From contig NZ_JAYGIG010000008.1 in assembly GCF_034932105.1 (NCBI RefSeq), positions 1 to 64,000 on the forward strand: a DNA stretch of 64,000 nt, given 5' to 3'. Position 1 is the first letter of the stretch. Every line of letters starts with the position of its first letter. The notes under the pieces were generated by a model that ran no database searches, was not told the origin of the DNA, and saw nothing but the letters and a program-made list of their open reading frames with translations. The DNA is from Leptothoe sp034932105. GTDB lineage: Bacteria; Cyanobacteriota; Cyanobacteriia; Phormidesmidales; Phormidesmidaceae. The position numbers and the translations under genes were made by a program. Below, piece by piece: positions 35,204-42,344 of the stretch.

Positions 35204-35761
35204 ATGGAGCTTCGCTCAGTTTTCCATACATTTTTTGACCATTGCGTGGGCAGCTGGTCCACAGAGCGCACTTACCACTATCTCACCCAACAAGAAGTAG
35301 AGCGCTCCCATACGGATTTTCAAGTGTCACCGCTGACCAACGAGCTGAAAACCAAAGTGCTGTCGGACAATGGCTACGATGAGGACCAAGATTTATCCGC
35401 CTTGCCAGGGTTTCATTTAGCTTTTAATACGGTGTCAGAAAAGGGGGAGAAGGTTTCCCAGGCTTTAAATCTTACATTTGTGATCGACCATGAAATTGGT
35501 CATACGTTAGAAGGCGACTATTTACGCGATCGCGCCTACGAAGAAGCTCGCCCCATCATCTCCCGCTTCCGCTTCGACGGTCATACCAGGGAACTATTGA
35601 TGACAACTAACTATACTCGCGTAGTCTCGGTGGACTCCATCACCCTAATTAATCCAGAAACCCGCATTCGTCGTATTCTCAACTACCTCCGTCCCCCAGC
35701 AGGGCAGCCCCTCGAAAAGTTGGGCTTAGTAGGATTCGGTGTAGAACAAAAGGTCACCTAG
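35204..35761 (+). CDS. cpcS: phycobiliprotein lyase, CpcS/CpeS family
   Basis: The 185-aa protein starts at the ATG at 35204 (MELRSVFHTFFDHCVGSWST). Features of CpcS/CpeS lyases are the N-terminal 'FF...VG.W...RT.HYL' pattern (FDHCVGSWSTERTYHYLTQQ), the GDYLRDRAYEEARPIISRFR strand and the C-terminal LINPETRIRRILNYLRPP. These lyases attach bilin to Cys-82 (84) of phycobiliproteins. The subgroup (CpcS, CpcU or CpeS) cannot be settled by eye. It is divergent from cpcT. Confidence 0.8.
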   Translation: MELRSVFHTFFDHCVGSWSTERTYHYLTQQEVERSHTDFQVSPLTNELKTKVLSDNGYDEDQDLSALPGFHLAFNTVSEKGEKVSQALNLTFVIDHEIGHTLEGDYLRDRAYEEARPIISRFRFDGHTRELLMTTNYTRVVSVDSITLINPETRIRRILNYLRPPAGQPLEKLGLVGFGVEQKVT

Positions 35762-36002
35762 ATAGGGCAGAAGCAGTCAAGAGACAAAACCCAGCCAGAA
35801 GGCCCCAAGTCTATTCCTGCAGTCCCAACCCTACCGCCTAAATCCTGACGCCTGAATTCACCCTGAGCCTTATTCCATGCGGAATCGGAACAAATTAGCG
35901 TGTATTGATTTCTATAACAGTTACGGACAATCTTCCCAACCATAGGGAAAACTAGGGTAAATCTTAGACCAGATACACATTGTCGCCACGGAGAGCTGAC
36001 CA

Positions 36003-37118
36003 GTGGGCTTATTTGAGAAAGTTCGGGCCGAATTTATTGACATTATCGAATGGCTCGATCCGTCGCAAGATACCATTGCCTATCGCTTTGAGCGATTTCA
36101 AAATGAAATCAAAATGGGGGCACAGCTCACGGTACGCCCCGGTCAGGTGGCAATTCTAGTGGGCGAAGGACAAGTGGCCGACGTGTTTGAACCCGGCCGC
36201 CACCGCCTAGAAACTCAAAACATGCCGGTGCTGAGCACCCTGCAGGGTTGGAAGTATGGCTTTAACTCCCCCTTTAAGGCCGAGGTTTACTTTTTCAACA
36301 CCAAGATTTTCACCAATCTTAAATGGGGTACGGCAAATCCCATCACCATCCGTGACCCCGAGCTAGGGCCAGTACGCCTGCGGGCCTACGGCACTTACAC
36401 CATGCGCGTCAGCGACGCTCGCAACCTGCTAGAGCAGTTAATCAGCACCGATGGCCTGTTCCAAACCGATGAAATTAGCGATCACCTGCGCAACATGATC
36501 GTGTCCGCCTTCGCCAGTTGGGTGGGTCAAGACCAGACTCCTTTATTTGACCTGGCCGCCAACTACCAGACCATGGGCGAACAGGTGCGCGATGCCATGC
36601 AGCCCAATATGGAGCAGTTTGGCCTCGAACTACGTCAGCTGCTAATCGAGAATATTTCCCTGCCCCCCGAAGTGGAAGCAGCCCTAGATAAGCGGGCTGC
36701 TATCGGCATCCTGGGCAACATGCAGCAATACACCCAATACCAAGCCGCTAACGCCATCGAACAGTCAGCCAAGCATCCTGGGGGTGGCAGTCAGGGATTA
36801 GACCTAGGCGTCGGTATAGCCATGGGCCAACAAATCGCCAATGCCATGAATCCTCAACCAACGGCCCCCGCTGCCCCCCCGGCCGCCGCCCCGGCCCCTA
36901 TGGCTCCAGCGGCCCCACCACCGCCTCTACCCACCGCCACCTGGTATATCACCCGCGATGGCCAAAATTTTGGGCCCTACGCCACCAACCAACTCTTGGT
37001 CAATGGCTTAACAGCTGAGTCAAACGTATGGCAGCAGGGCATGGCCAGCTGGCAACCGGCAAGGACAGTGCCTGAGTTGCAGGCACTTCTCAGCAGCATG
37101 CCACCACCAGCGGCTTAA
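36003..37118 (+). CDS. SPFH-domain protein with C-terminal GYF_2 domain (YdjI-like)
   Basis: The 371-aa protein starts at GTG 36003, with GGAG eight bases upstream. It has the 'virion core/YdjI' type SPFH domain: EWLDPSQDTIAYRFERFQNE, IKMGAQLTVRPGQVAILVGE, GRHRLETQNMPVLSTLQGWK, YFFNTKIFTNLKWGTANPIT and IRDPELGPVRLRAYGTYTMR. A Pro/Ala linker (about 285-320) is followed by a GYF_2 domain (WYITRDGQNFGPYATNQLLV). Bacillus YdjI works with PspA, YdjG and YdjH at the membrane. Here the next plus-strand gene, 186 bp on, encodes a YdjG-like protein, so a membrane-protection role is likely. Confidence 0.85.
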   Translation: MGLFEKVRAEFIDIIEWLDPSQDTIAYRFERFQNEIKMGAQLTVRPGQVAILVGEGQVADVFEPGRHRLETQNMPVLSTLQGWKYGFNSPFKAEVYFFNTKIFTNLKWGTANPITIRDPELGPVRLRAYGTYTMRVSDARNLLEQLISTDGLFQTDEISDHLRNMIVSAFASWVGQDQTPLFDLAANYQTMGEQVRDAMQPNMEQFGLELRQLLIENISLPPEVEAALDKRAAIGILGNMQQYTQYQAANAIEQSAKHPGGGSQGLDLGVGIAMGQQIANAMNPQPTAPAAPPAAAPAPMAPAAPPPPLPTATWYITRDGQNFGPYATNQLLVNGLTAESNVWQQGMASWQPARTVPELQALLSSMPPPAA

Positions 37119-37304
37119 GAGCCTTCCCTTGATTCCCCCGCGCTCCCGCCAATAGGTTTCCCCCCCCCTTCGGGACAACGGGGTTGGTGCAACCCTGGGC
37201 GAGGGGGACCGAAACCCACCGCCACCATCCCACCCAAGGGAAAGGTAGGCCGAGAAACCGCTCAAACCTAATGGCAGCTGAGAAGTTGTTCTTTTTACAA
37301 CCCA

Positions 37305-38435
37305 ATGGAGCCCATGACCTCCGTTAATCCATCCGTCAATCAATATCAGTGCCCCGGTTGTAAAGCTGACATGACATTTGACCCAGATTTAGGGCAACTT
37401 AAATGCTCCTACTGTGGTCGTGATGAGGTTATGCCTAAGGTCACCGCCACTAAGCTGAGGGCGACCCTACAGGAACATGATTTAGCTACATTTATTCATA
37501 CCAATCGCACTCAAATTGCTCAGCTGGCAATCACCGCCCAGGCAGTTAACTGCCCTGGCTGTCATGCCACCATTACCTTTGAGCCACCGGATGTAGCTGG
37601 GAAATGTCCCTTTTGCACCACGAGCATTGTTACCCAAGAGGCTAAGCCAGCAGACCCCACCTTGGCCCCATCGGGATTGGTGCCTTTTCAGATAGGTCGG
37701 AAGGTAGCGCTGCAAAACCTGCGGGATTGGCTGGCGTTTCGGTGGGATGTTAAAGATCTAAAAGCCATTTTTCTGCCAGGACAGCTGAAGCAGCTAGCCC
37801 AACAGCAGGCACTGCTCGGTATCTATTTACCATTTTGGACCTATGACGCCCAAACCCAGAGTCACTACAGTGGCGAACGGGGCACCCACTATTACGTCAC
37901 TCGCAAGACCAAGGATGGGTCCCAACAGGTGCGTAAAACTCGATGGCGATCTACCTCAGGTCATGTGTCACGGTTCTTTGATGATGTATTAGTCCCGGCA
38001 ACAAGGGCCCTGGACTCGAAAAAGTTGCAGCAGCTTTGGCCCAGCCTACCCGTGTCACAATTGAAACCCTACAGCGCTGAATACCTGGCAGGGTTTCAGG
38101 CACAACGCTATGAAATCCCTGTGAAAGAAGGCTATGGGCAAGCTAAGGGCACCATGGAAAACACTATCCGCAGCGATGTGCGCTCCGACATTGGTGGCGA
38201 TGAACAGCGGATTCATTCGGTCTCGACGGACTACTCGCAGGAAACCTTCAAACATATTTTGCTGCCCGTTTGGATGGCCACCTATCGCTATGGCGGCAAA
38301 ACCTATCAGGTGCTGATCAATGCCCAAACCGGTGCGGTGATGGGAGAGCGTCCGGTAGCAAAATGGAAGGTGGTCTTGGCGGTTGCGATCGCAGCCATAG
38401 TTATCATTACCCTAATTGCAACCGCCACCGGATAA
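37305..38435 (+). CDS. YdjG-like double zinc-ribbon membrane protein
   Basis: The 376-aa protein has two N-terminal zinc ribbons (QYQCPGCKADMTFDPDLGQL with CSYCG, and VNCPGCHATITFEPPDVAGK with CPFC). A central soluble domain follows with LGIYLPFWTYDAQTQSHYSG and LLPVWMATYRYGGKTYQVLI, then NAQTGAVMGERPVAKWK and one C-terminal membrane helix (VVLAVAIAAIVIITLIATAT). This order matches Bacillus YdjG-type proteins (TFIIB-like zinc ribbon, C-terminal anchor) that pair with YdjI. It follows the SPFH gene. Start ATG at 37305; a second ATG lies at 37314. Confidence 0.82.
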   Translation: MEPMTSVNPSVNQYQCPGCKADMTFDPDLGQLKCSYCGRDEVMPKVTATKLRATLQEHDLATFIHTNRTQIAQLAITAQAVNCPGCHATITFEPPDVAGKCPFCTTSIVTQEAKPADPTLAPSGLVPFQIGRKVALQNLRDWLAFRWDVKDLKAIFLPGQLKQLAQQQALLGIYLPFWTYDAQTQSHYSGERGTHYYVTRKTKDGSQQVRKTRWRSTSGHVSRFFDDVLVPATRALDSKKLQQLWPSLPVSQLKPYSAEYLAGFQAQRYEIPVKEGYGQAKGTMENTIRSDVRSDIGGDEQRIHSVSTDYSQETFKHILLPVWMATYRYGGKTYQVLINAQTGAVMGERPVAKWKVVLAVAIAAIVIITLIATATG

Positions 38436-38539
38436 CCGCCCAAAATGTTCCTGGCAAACATCTCAAACCCTTTACTCAAGCCTTATCCAAGTTTTCCAAA
38501 ACAATCGTTGCCGATTCAAAAAATAACCGTTAACATTTG

Positions 38540-38557
38540 GTTACAAGGCGTTACACG
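38540..38557 (+). promoter_or_regulatory. HLR1 box (RpaB binding site) upstream of hli
   Basis: Two direct repeats GTTACAAG and GTTACACG are separated by 2 bp, which fits the HLR1 consensus KTTACAWW-N2-KTTACAWW except at the last bases. HLR1 is bound by the response regulator RpaB at high-light genes, classically hli genes. It lies 33 bp upstream of the hli start codon. Confidence 0.75.
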
Positions 38558-38590
38558 CCTTAACGTTTCGTTAAAAGGACCCACTGAATC

Positions 38591-38734
38591 ATGACAGAAG
38601 AAAGCACAAAGTTTGGCTTCACTCAAATCGCTGAAAACTGGAATGGTCGCCTGGCCATGCTAGGTTTCATTATCGGTCTAGCCACTGAGTTTATGACTGG
38701 CCAAGGCATCCTTTCCCAACTGGGTTTGATGTAA
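38591..38734 (+). CDS. high-light-inducible one-helix protein (HLIP/SCP)
   Basis: This 47-aa protein, easily missed because of size, reads MTEESTKFGFTQIAENWNGR then LAMLGFIIGLATEFMTGQGI. It contains the chlorophyll-binding motif ENWNGRLAMLGF (ExxNxRxAMxGF) at the start of its only membrane helix. HLIPs bind chlorophyll and carotenoid, protect photosystem assembly and deliver pigments to newly made PSII. A perfect-spacing HLR1 box lies upstream and a GC-rich terminator downstream, so it is probably a monocistronic stress gene. An AAAGGA ribosome-binding site is about 12 bases before the ATG. Confidence 0.93.
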   Translation: MTEESTKFGFTQIAENWNGRLAMLGFIIGLATEFMTGQGILSQLGLM

Positions 38735-38846
38735 ATCAGCTCCATGTTCAGGGCACTTAATCAGGCCATCTAGACAGAAGCGATATCGCCAATTTTCCAA
38801 TCATTTTTTATTTACGGTCAAATCGCAATAGAGTTCAGAGAATAGG

Positions 38847-38872
38847 GGGCGGGCCAAGGTCTGCCCTTTTTT
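38847..38872 (+). terminator. intrinsic terminator of the hli gene
   Basis: GGGCGGGCC (38847-38855) pairs with GGTCTGCCC (38858-38866), including G-U pairs, followed by six T residues (38867-38872). It lies 113 bp after the hli stop and directly at the stop of the convergent minus-strand gene. Confidence 0.7.
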
Positions 38873-38873
38873 A

Positions 38874-39188
38874 TCACTCTTCCTCCTCCTCTGGCTCGCT
38901 CCAAGTGGCTACCGTCTTCAGCACTGGCGGAATCATCTCCTCAGGATGAAACTCCAATACGGTCTCCCGATAGCCCAAGTAGCCCGACTCCGTAAACGAC
39001 ATCAGCAAGCGGGCTAGGGCAATCCATACCGTTTCATCAAATTCCCAATCCTTGTGAAATCCGGCTCGGTCAGCAATGGACTTAAGCGCCCAAAAGTAAC
39101 TGTTACGCACCATTGACCCCTGCTTCTTATAGGGAGGCACATCATCCTGATGAATAAATAAAACTTGGTTGCTAATCTTTGCTCGCAT
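38874..39188 (-). CDS. conserved hypothetical protein
   Basis: This 104-aa protein starts at the ATG at 39186-39188 (MRAKISNQVLFIHQDDVPPY); an ATG-like alternative lies 9 bases upstream. It contains SMVRNSYFWALKSIADRAGF, WIALARLLMSFTESGYLGYR and an acidic end (SEPEEEEE). It is probably a cyanobacteria-specific soluble protein; no function is known to me. Its 5' spacer contains a 15-bp tandem duplication (39197-39226). Confidence 0.68.
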   Translation of the reverse strand: MRAKISNQVLFIHQDDVPPYKKQGSMVRNSYFWALKSIADRAGFHKDWEFDETVWIALARLLMSFTESGYLGYRETVLEFHPEEMIPPVLKTVATWSEPEEEEE

Positions 39189-39196
39189 GGAGATCA

Positions 39197-39226
39197 ATGT
39201 TCTACCACTAGATGTTCTACCACTGG
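39197..39226. repeat. 15-bp tandem duplication ATGTTCTACCACTRG
   Basis: Two units, ATGTTCTACCACTAG (39197-39211) and ATGTTCTACCACTGG (39212-39226), differ at one base. They begin 9 bp upstream of the start of the minus-strand hypothetical gene, at the place where its ribosome-binding and promoter region would be. Confidence 0.85.
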
Positions 39227-39354
39227 TTCCCCACCTTCGCCATGCTTAACGGTACTAATCCCCGGTATGATTTGAGCTGTGGGGAGCAGCAGCAGCCCCA
39301 ACCCCAAGGGGTGTCTCCTCTACATTAACAACGGTAATTTTTTATTCAAAACCC

Positions 39355-40209
39355 ATGGTGGCGGCTGTTTGCCTGCGTAACGTTCACAAAGTCTATAACA
39401 ACACCTGTGTGGTTAACGATCTTTCATTAACCATTCAACCGGGTGAAATATTTGGCCTGCTTGGTCCCAACGGTGCAGGCAAATCCACCACAATTCGGAT
39501 GCTGACCACCCTGACTCGGGCCACCCAAGGAGACATTGTGGTCTCTGGCTATGACGTCTATCGCCAGAAGGAAGAAGTGCGTCGTCAAATTGGGGTGGTG
39601 CTCCAACAAACCAGCGTTGATGGGGATCTGTCGGTCTGGGAAAATATGGAATTCCACGGCAGAATGCACCATATTCCCAATCCCCAGCGGCAGCACGACA
39701 TTGCTCATTGGTTGGCCTATGTGGAACTGTCTGAGCGTCGTGACGATCAGGTCAAAACCCTGTCCGGAGGCACGAAGCGTCGATTACAAATCGCCCGCGC
39801 GTTGCTCCATCAGCCCAAGATTCTTTTCCTGGATGAGCCCACGGTCGGGCTGGATCCTCAAACCCGTCGCCGCCTGTGGGAAATTATTCGTGATCTGAAT
39901 AAACAGCAGGGGGTAACGATACTGCTCACTACCCACTACATGGAAGAAGTGGAATATTTGTGCGATCGCATCGGCATTATGGACCAGGGTCGGCTGATTG
40001 AAATGGGGACATTGGAAGAGCTGCGCTCAAACTATGGCAAAGGCATTGTCATGAAACAAACAGACGACCGCTGGAGCTACAATTTCTTCCCCACTCTCCA
40101 AGACGCCAACCATTACCTCGATCAGCAACCAGACAAAACCGGTATGATGAGCCGCCCGTCAAACCTAGAGGATATCTTCGTCAAATTGACCGGCCATAAC
40201 TTGGACTAA
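39355..40209 (+). CDS. DrrA-type ABC ATPase without adjacent permease
   Basis: The 284-aa protein is a complete DrrA/CcmA-type ATPase: Walker A LLGPNGAGKSTTIRML, Q-loop IGVVLQQTSVDGDLSVWENM, signature TLSGGTKRRLQIARAL, Walker B ILFLDEPTVGLDP and switch His LLTTHYMEEVEYL. A C-terminal accessory region ends SNLEDIFVKLTGHNLD. Such ATPases pair with a separate ABC-2 permease for drug or lipid export, but the next gene is an unrelated protein on the other strand. The partner must be encoded elsewhere. Confidence 0.87.
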   Translation: MVAAVCLRNVHKVYNNTCVVNDLSLTIQPGEIFGLLGPNGAGKSTTIRMLTTLTRATQGDIVVSGYDVYRQKEEVRRQIGVVLQQTSVDGDLSVWENMEFHGRMHHIPNPQRQHDIAHWLAYVELSERRDDQVKTLSGGTKRRLQIARALLHQPKILFLDEPTVGLDPQTRRRLWEIIRDLNKQQGVTILLTTHYMEEVEYLCDRIGIMDQGRLIEMGTLEELRSNYGKGIVMKQTDDRWSYNFFPTLQDANHYLDQQPDKTGMMSRPSNLEDIFVKLTGHNLD

Positions 40210-40367
40210 TCGCCCACCAATTCGTCTTTACTGCCGGTTTTAACTACCGGTTTGCCAGACCGGATTTCAAAACTCGTTTTCAAAACAAAGGGGATAGACC
40301 CTAACAGCCCATCCCCCTGATGAATCCAATGACCAATACATACTAAAACAGCGACCCTTCAGCCGAC

Positions 40368-40790
40368 TTAATCCAAATAGCCCATCAGCGCTGCACTATC
40401 TTCGTCAATATCATTAGACGCAATAGGGCGATGACCAGGCAACGTATCCAAATCAGAAACCACCAACGTACTCACCGCTACAGGGCGATGACCAGGCAAA
40501 TGATCCGTACTGGCAATCTCAAAATTATCAGACATGACTGGGCGCACACCAGCAGATGACAAATTATGCACTACATTCATATCACTCATGGTAATCGGAC
40601 GATTATTAGGTAGAGTGTTCGTCGCAACCACACGACTATTGTCTGCCAACACGATGATATCTGGTTTCTGAGCTTTAACAATGCCGCCACTCTTACTAGC
40701 GGAAGACGTCGTAGCCTTCTTCTGGGTATTGCTCGAAGAACTAGATGCCTGAGTTGTGGCTTTAGTGGTTTCCGCTGCGTCGCTGCTCAT
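40368..40790 (-). CDS. cyanobacterial protein with four Arg-Pro repeats
   Basis: The 140-aa protein starts at the ATG at 40788-40790 (MSSDAAETTKATTQASSSSS). After a Ser/Thr/Lys-rich tail of about 45 residues it has a strand-like entry (KPDIIVLADNSRVVATNT) and four spaced repeats built round Arg-Pro: LPNNRPITMSD, SSAGVRPVMSD, LPGHRPVAVS and LPGHRPIASND. It closes with DEDSAALMGYLD. I have no function for it; similar proteins with this 'RP[IV]' cadence and a D-x-x-x-LMGYLD end occur in other cyanobacteria to my memory. The repeats could be a linear interaction array. Confidence 0.7.
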   Translation of the reverse strand: MSSDAAETTKATTQASSSSSNTQKKATTSSASKSGGIVKAQKPDIIVLADNSRVVATNTLPNNRPITMSDMNVVHNLSSAGVRPVMSDNFEIASTDHLPGHRPVAVSTLVVSDLDTLPGHRPIASNDIDEDSAALMGYLD

Positions 40791-41158
40791 TACCTTATAA
40801 CCCCTACTACTAACTGAAGGAATACCTGTGATTCTCGTCTTTGGCCCGTAATTTAGCCCGTCCAAGACCTATCGCCAGAACCTACGATCACCCATGAAAG
40901 CCTGTAAATTACCGGGAACAAACCCACAAAATATCAAGGCAGCCCGAATGCTTAGGCGATACACATATCTCAATCTCAATAATTAATTATAAGTTAAAAG
41001 ACAACCGATTTAGTTTATTAAAGCTAATCAGTCAGATAACCCCACCCTAAGCCAGTTAAGCTCCACCCCCCGCGCAATTGCTAAGACCCGACACCAGAAT
41101 TCAAATCACGGATTATAATAGAAGTTGCTCCGCAGGTTAATCCTTCGGATTACTCCAA
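40791..41158. other. 368-bp spacer between the repeat-protein gene and ssrA
   Basis: No gene is seen. It must contain the promoter of the minus-strand repeat protein, in AT-rich DNA at about 40960-41040, and the ssrA promoter close to 41114. Confidence 0.5.
41114..41119 (+). promoter_or_regulatory. -10 box of ssrA
   Basis: A perfect TATAAT lies about 40 bases before the mature 5' end of tmRNA, giving a short precursor 5' leader. No good -35 hexamer at the normal distance was found. Confidence 0.55.
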
Positions 41159-41547
41159 GGGGCTGTAACGGTTTCGACGTTTTGACGAAAGTCGCGTTGT
41201 GATACAGGCCGAGAGTGAGTCCACTCTCGTTAATCAAGGCTCAACTAAATACAGATGCAAACAACATCGTACCTTTCGCTCGTAAGCAAGTAGCTGTAGC
41301 TGCCGCTTAAACACCTCTCATAGGTTCGAGCGCTTATCGCCTGACTCCGTTAAGGGTGATAAGCCTAACCCCAACGGATGCGTTAGGTTAATTTCTCTGG
41401 TGAGAAACCTAACAAAGACCTTTACCAGAGAATCCTACGTCCGGGATAATGGACGGCTCCCGCCTTGAGGGTCAGATAGGCTAAGCCTGTGAATGAATGG
41501 CGTGTTATTACTCAGGGCGGACACGGGTTCGACTCCCGTCAGCTCCA
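41159..41547 (+). ncRNA. ssrA: transfer-messenger RNA (tmRNA)
   Basis: The 5' end GGGGCUG pairs with CAGCUCC at 41540-41546 to form the tRNA-like acceptor stem, and a T-arm sequence GGGTTCGACTCCCGTC is present at 41525-41540. The tag reading frame runs from the GCA resume codon at 41257 to TAA at 41308-41310 and encodes ANNIVPFARKQVAVAAA. This is the cyanobacterial degradation tag type, ending in the Ala-rich recognition signal for ClpXP and other proteases. tmRNA rescues stalled ribosomes with SmpB. It is the one-piece form, not split. CCA is not encoded. Confidence 0.96.
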
Positions 41548-41566
41548 TTGCAATTTCATACTGACT

Positions 41567-41604
41567 AAAAGGAACATCCGCCATTCAGCAGATGTTCCTT
41601 TTTT
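41567..41604 (+). terminator. intrinsic terminator of ssrA
   Basis: AAAAGGAACATC pairs with GATGTTCCTTTT across a 12-base loop, with a continuous T-run to 41604. It starts 19 bases after the tmRNA 3' end. Confidence 0.9.
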
Positions 41605-41934
41605 ATGGGTCCGGCTCGGCACCGGTCATCAGATATAACTATTTTTTTTCTTTAAGCTGAGTGAAGTAATTTTCCAACTTGGGAACAAGAATAGTTGGCA
41701 AAAAATAAGGTGATTATACTGAAGGAGTATAGCTTTCAAGTAGAAGAATATAGATGTAAGAAAACTTGAAATTATCACCTTCGATATAAGTTTACAAAGC
41801 GCGTTTTCGGGAACTTGTGGTTAGTTATAAGCCACGAGTGATTTTATGCACTTTATTTATGGGTTCTACGCTGCTTTTCACTTACATCTGTCTTTCAATT
41901 ACCGCGCTCGTTTGTTTTGCTGAGTCACTCGATA
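41605..41934. other. AT-rich spacer of 330 bp
   Basis: No gene or strong structure is seen. The AT-rich stretches at about 41640-41760 could hold a promoter for the small open frame at 41935. Confidence 0.45.
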
Positions 41935-42090
41935 ATGAAATTTCCCCTTTGGCAGTACCTTCAACAACCGGTCTTTAGCCCTAAGCAAAAGACATTCTTT
42001 AATCCGTCAGAGTTTTTGAAAAAACATAATCTTACCCATTTAGAGCGTTGCTGGGAAAAAGAATGTCGACAACCGGGCAAGCTCAACTAA
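41935..42090 (+). CDS. possible small protein of 51 aa
   Basis: The frame MKFPLWQYLQQPVFSPKQKT then FFNPSEFLKKHNLTHLERCW, ending KECRQPGKLN, starts with ATG and has protein-like composition: no rare residues, an amphipathic second half, aromatic spacing. The pattern resembles short cyanobacterial hypotheticals. No clear ribosome-binding site precedes it (AACTGAGTCACTCGATA), and no family name comes to mind. The surrounding spacer is AT-rich, which makes a chance 51-codon frame of this composition less likely. Confidence 0.45.
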   Translation: MKFPLWQYLQQPVFSPKQKTFFNPSEFLKKHNLTHLERCWEKECRQPGKLN

Positions 42091-42199
42091 CTTTTTCAAA
42101 CTTTCACTCAAACAGTATCAGTAAATATAAAAACTATTTGTTTGATTTTTAACACTATTGGCTAACCTAGTGTCAAAAAATCATAACAAATTAAACGGG

Positions 42200-42257
42200 T
42201 CTAGAAGCCGTTACATCTGCAGAATATTATGGCGAATGAATGGCTTCTAGATGTAAC
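42200..42257. repeat. overlapping inverted repeats giving two exclusive hairpins
   Basis: TCTAGAAGCC (42200-42209) is complementary to GGCTTCTAGA (42242-42251). The adjacent GTTACATCT (42210-42218) is complementary to AGATGTAAC (42249-42257). The two right arms share AGA, so only one hairpin can be complete at a time. The pair lies 88-145 bp beyond the 3' end of the CHAT gene. Confidence 0.7.
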
Positions 42258-42344
42258 AACTGTCGCCCTGGGTTAGGGTAATTCATCACCCTAGAAGCGA
42301 TAAATATAAGCTTTATATCAAAAATTAATCCAGGGTTCTATCAG

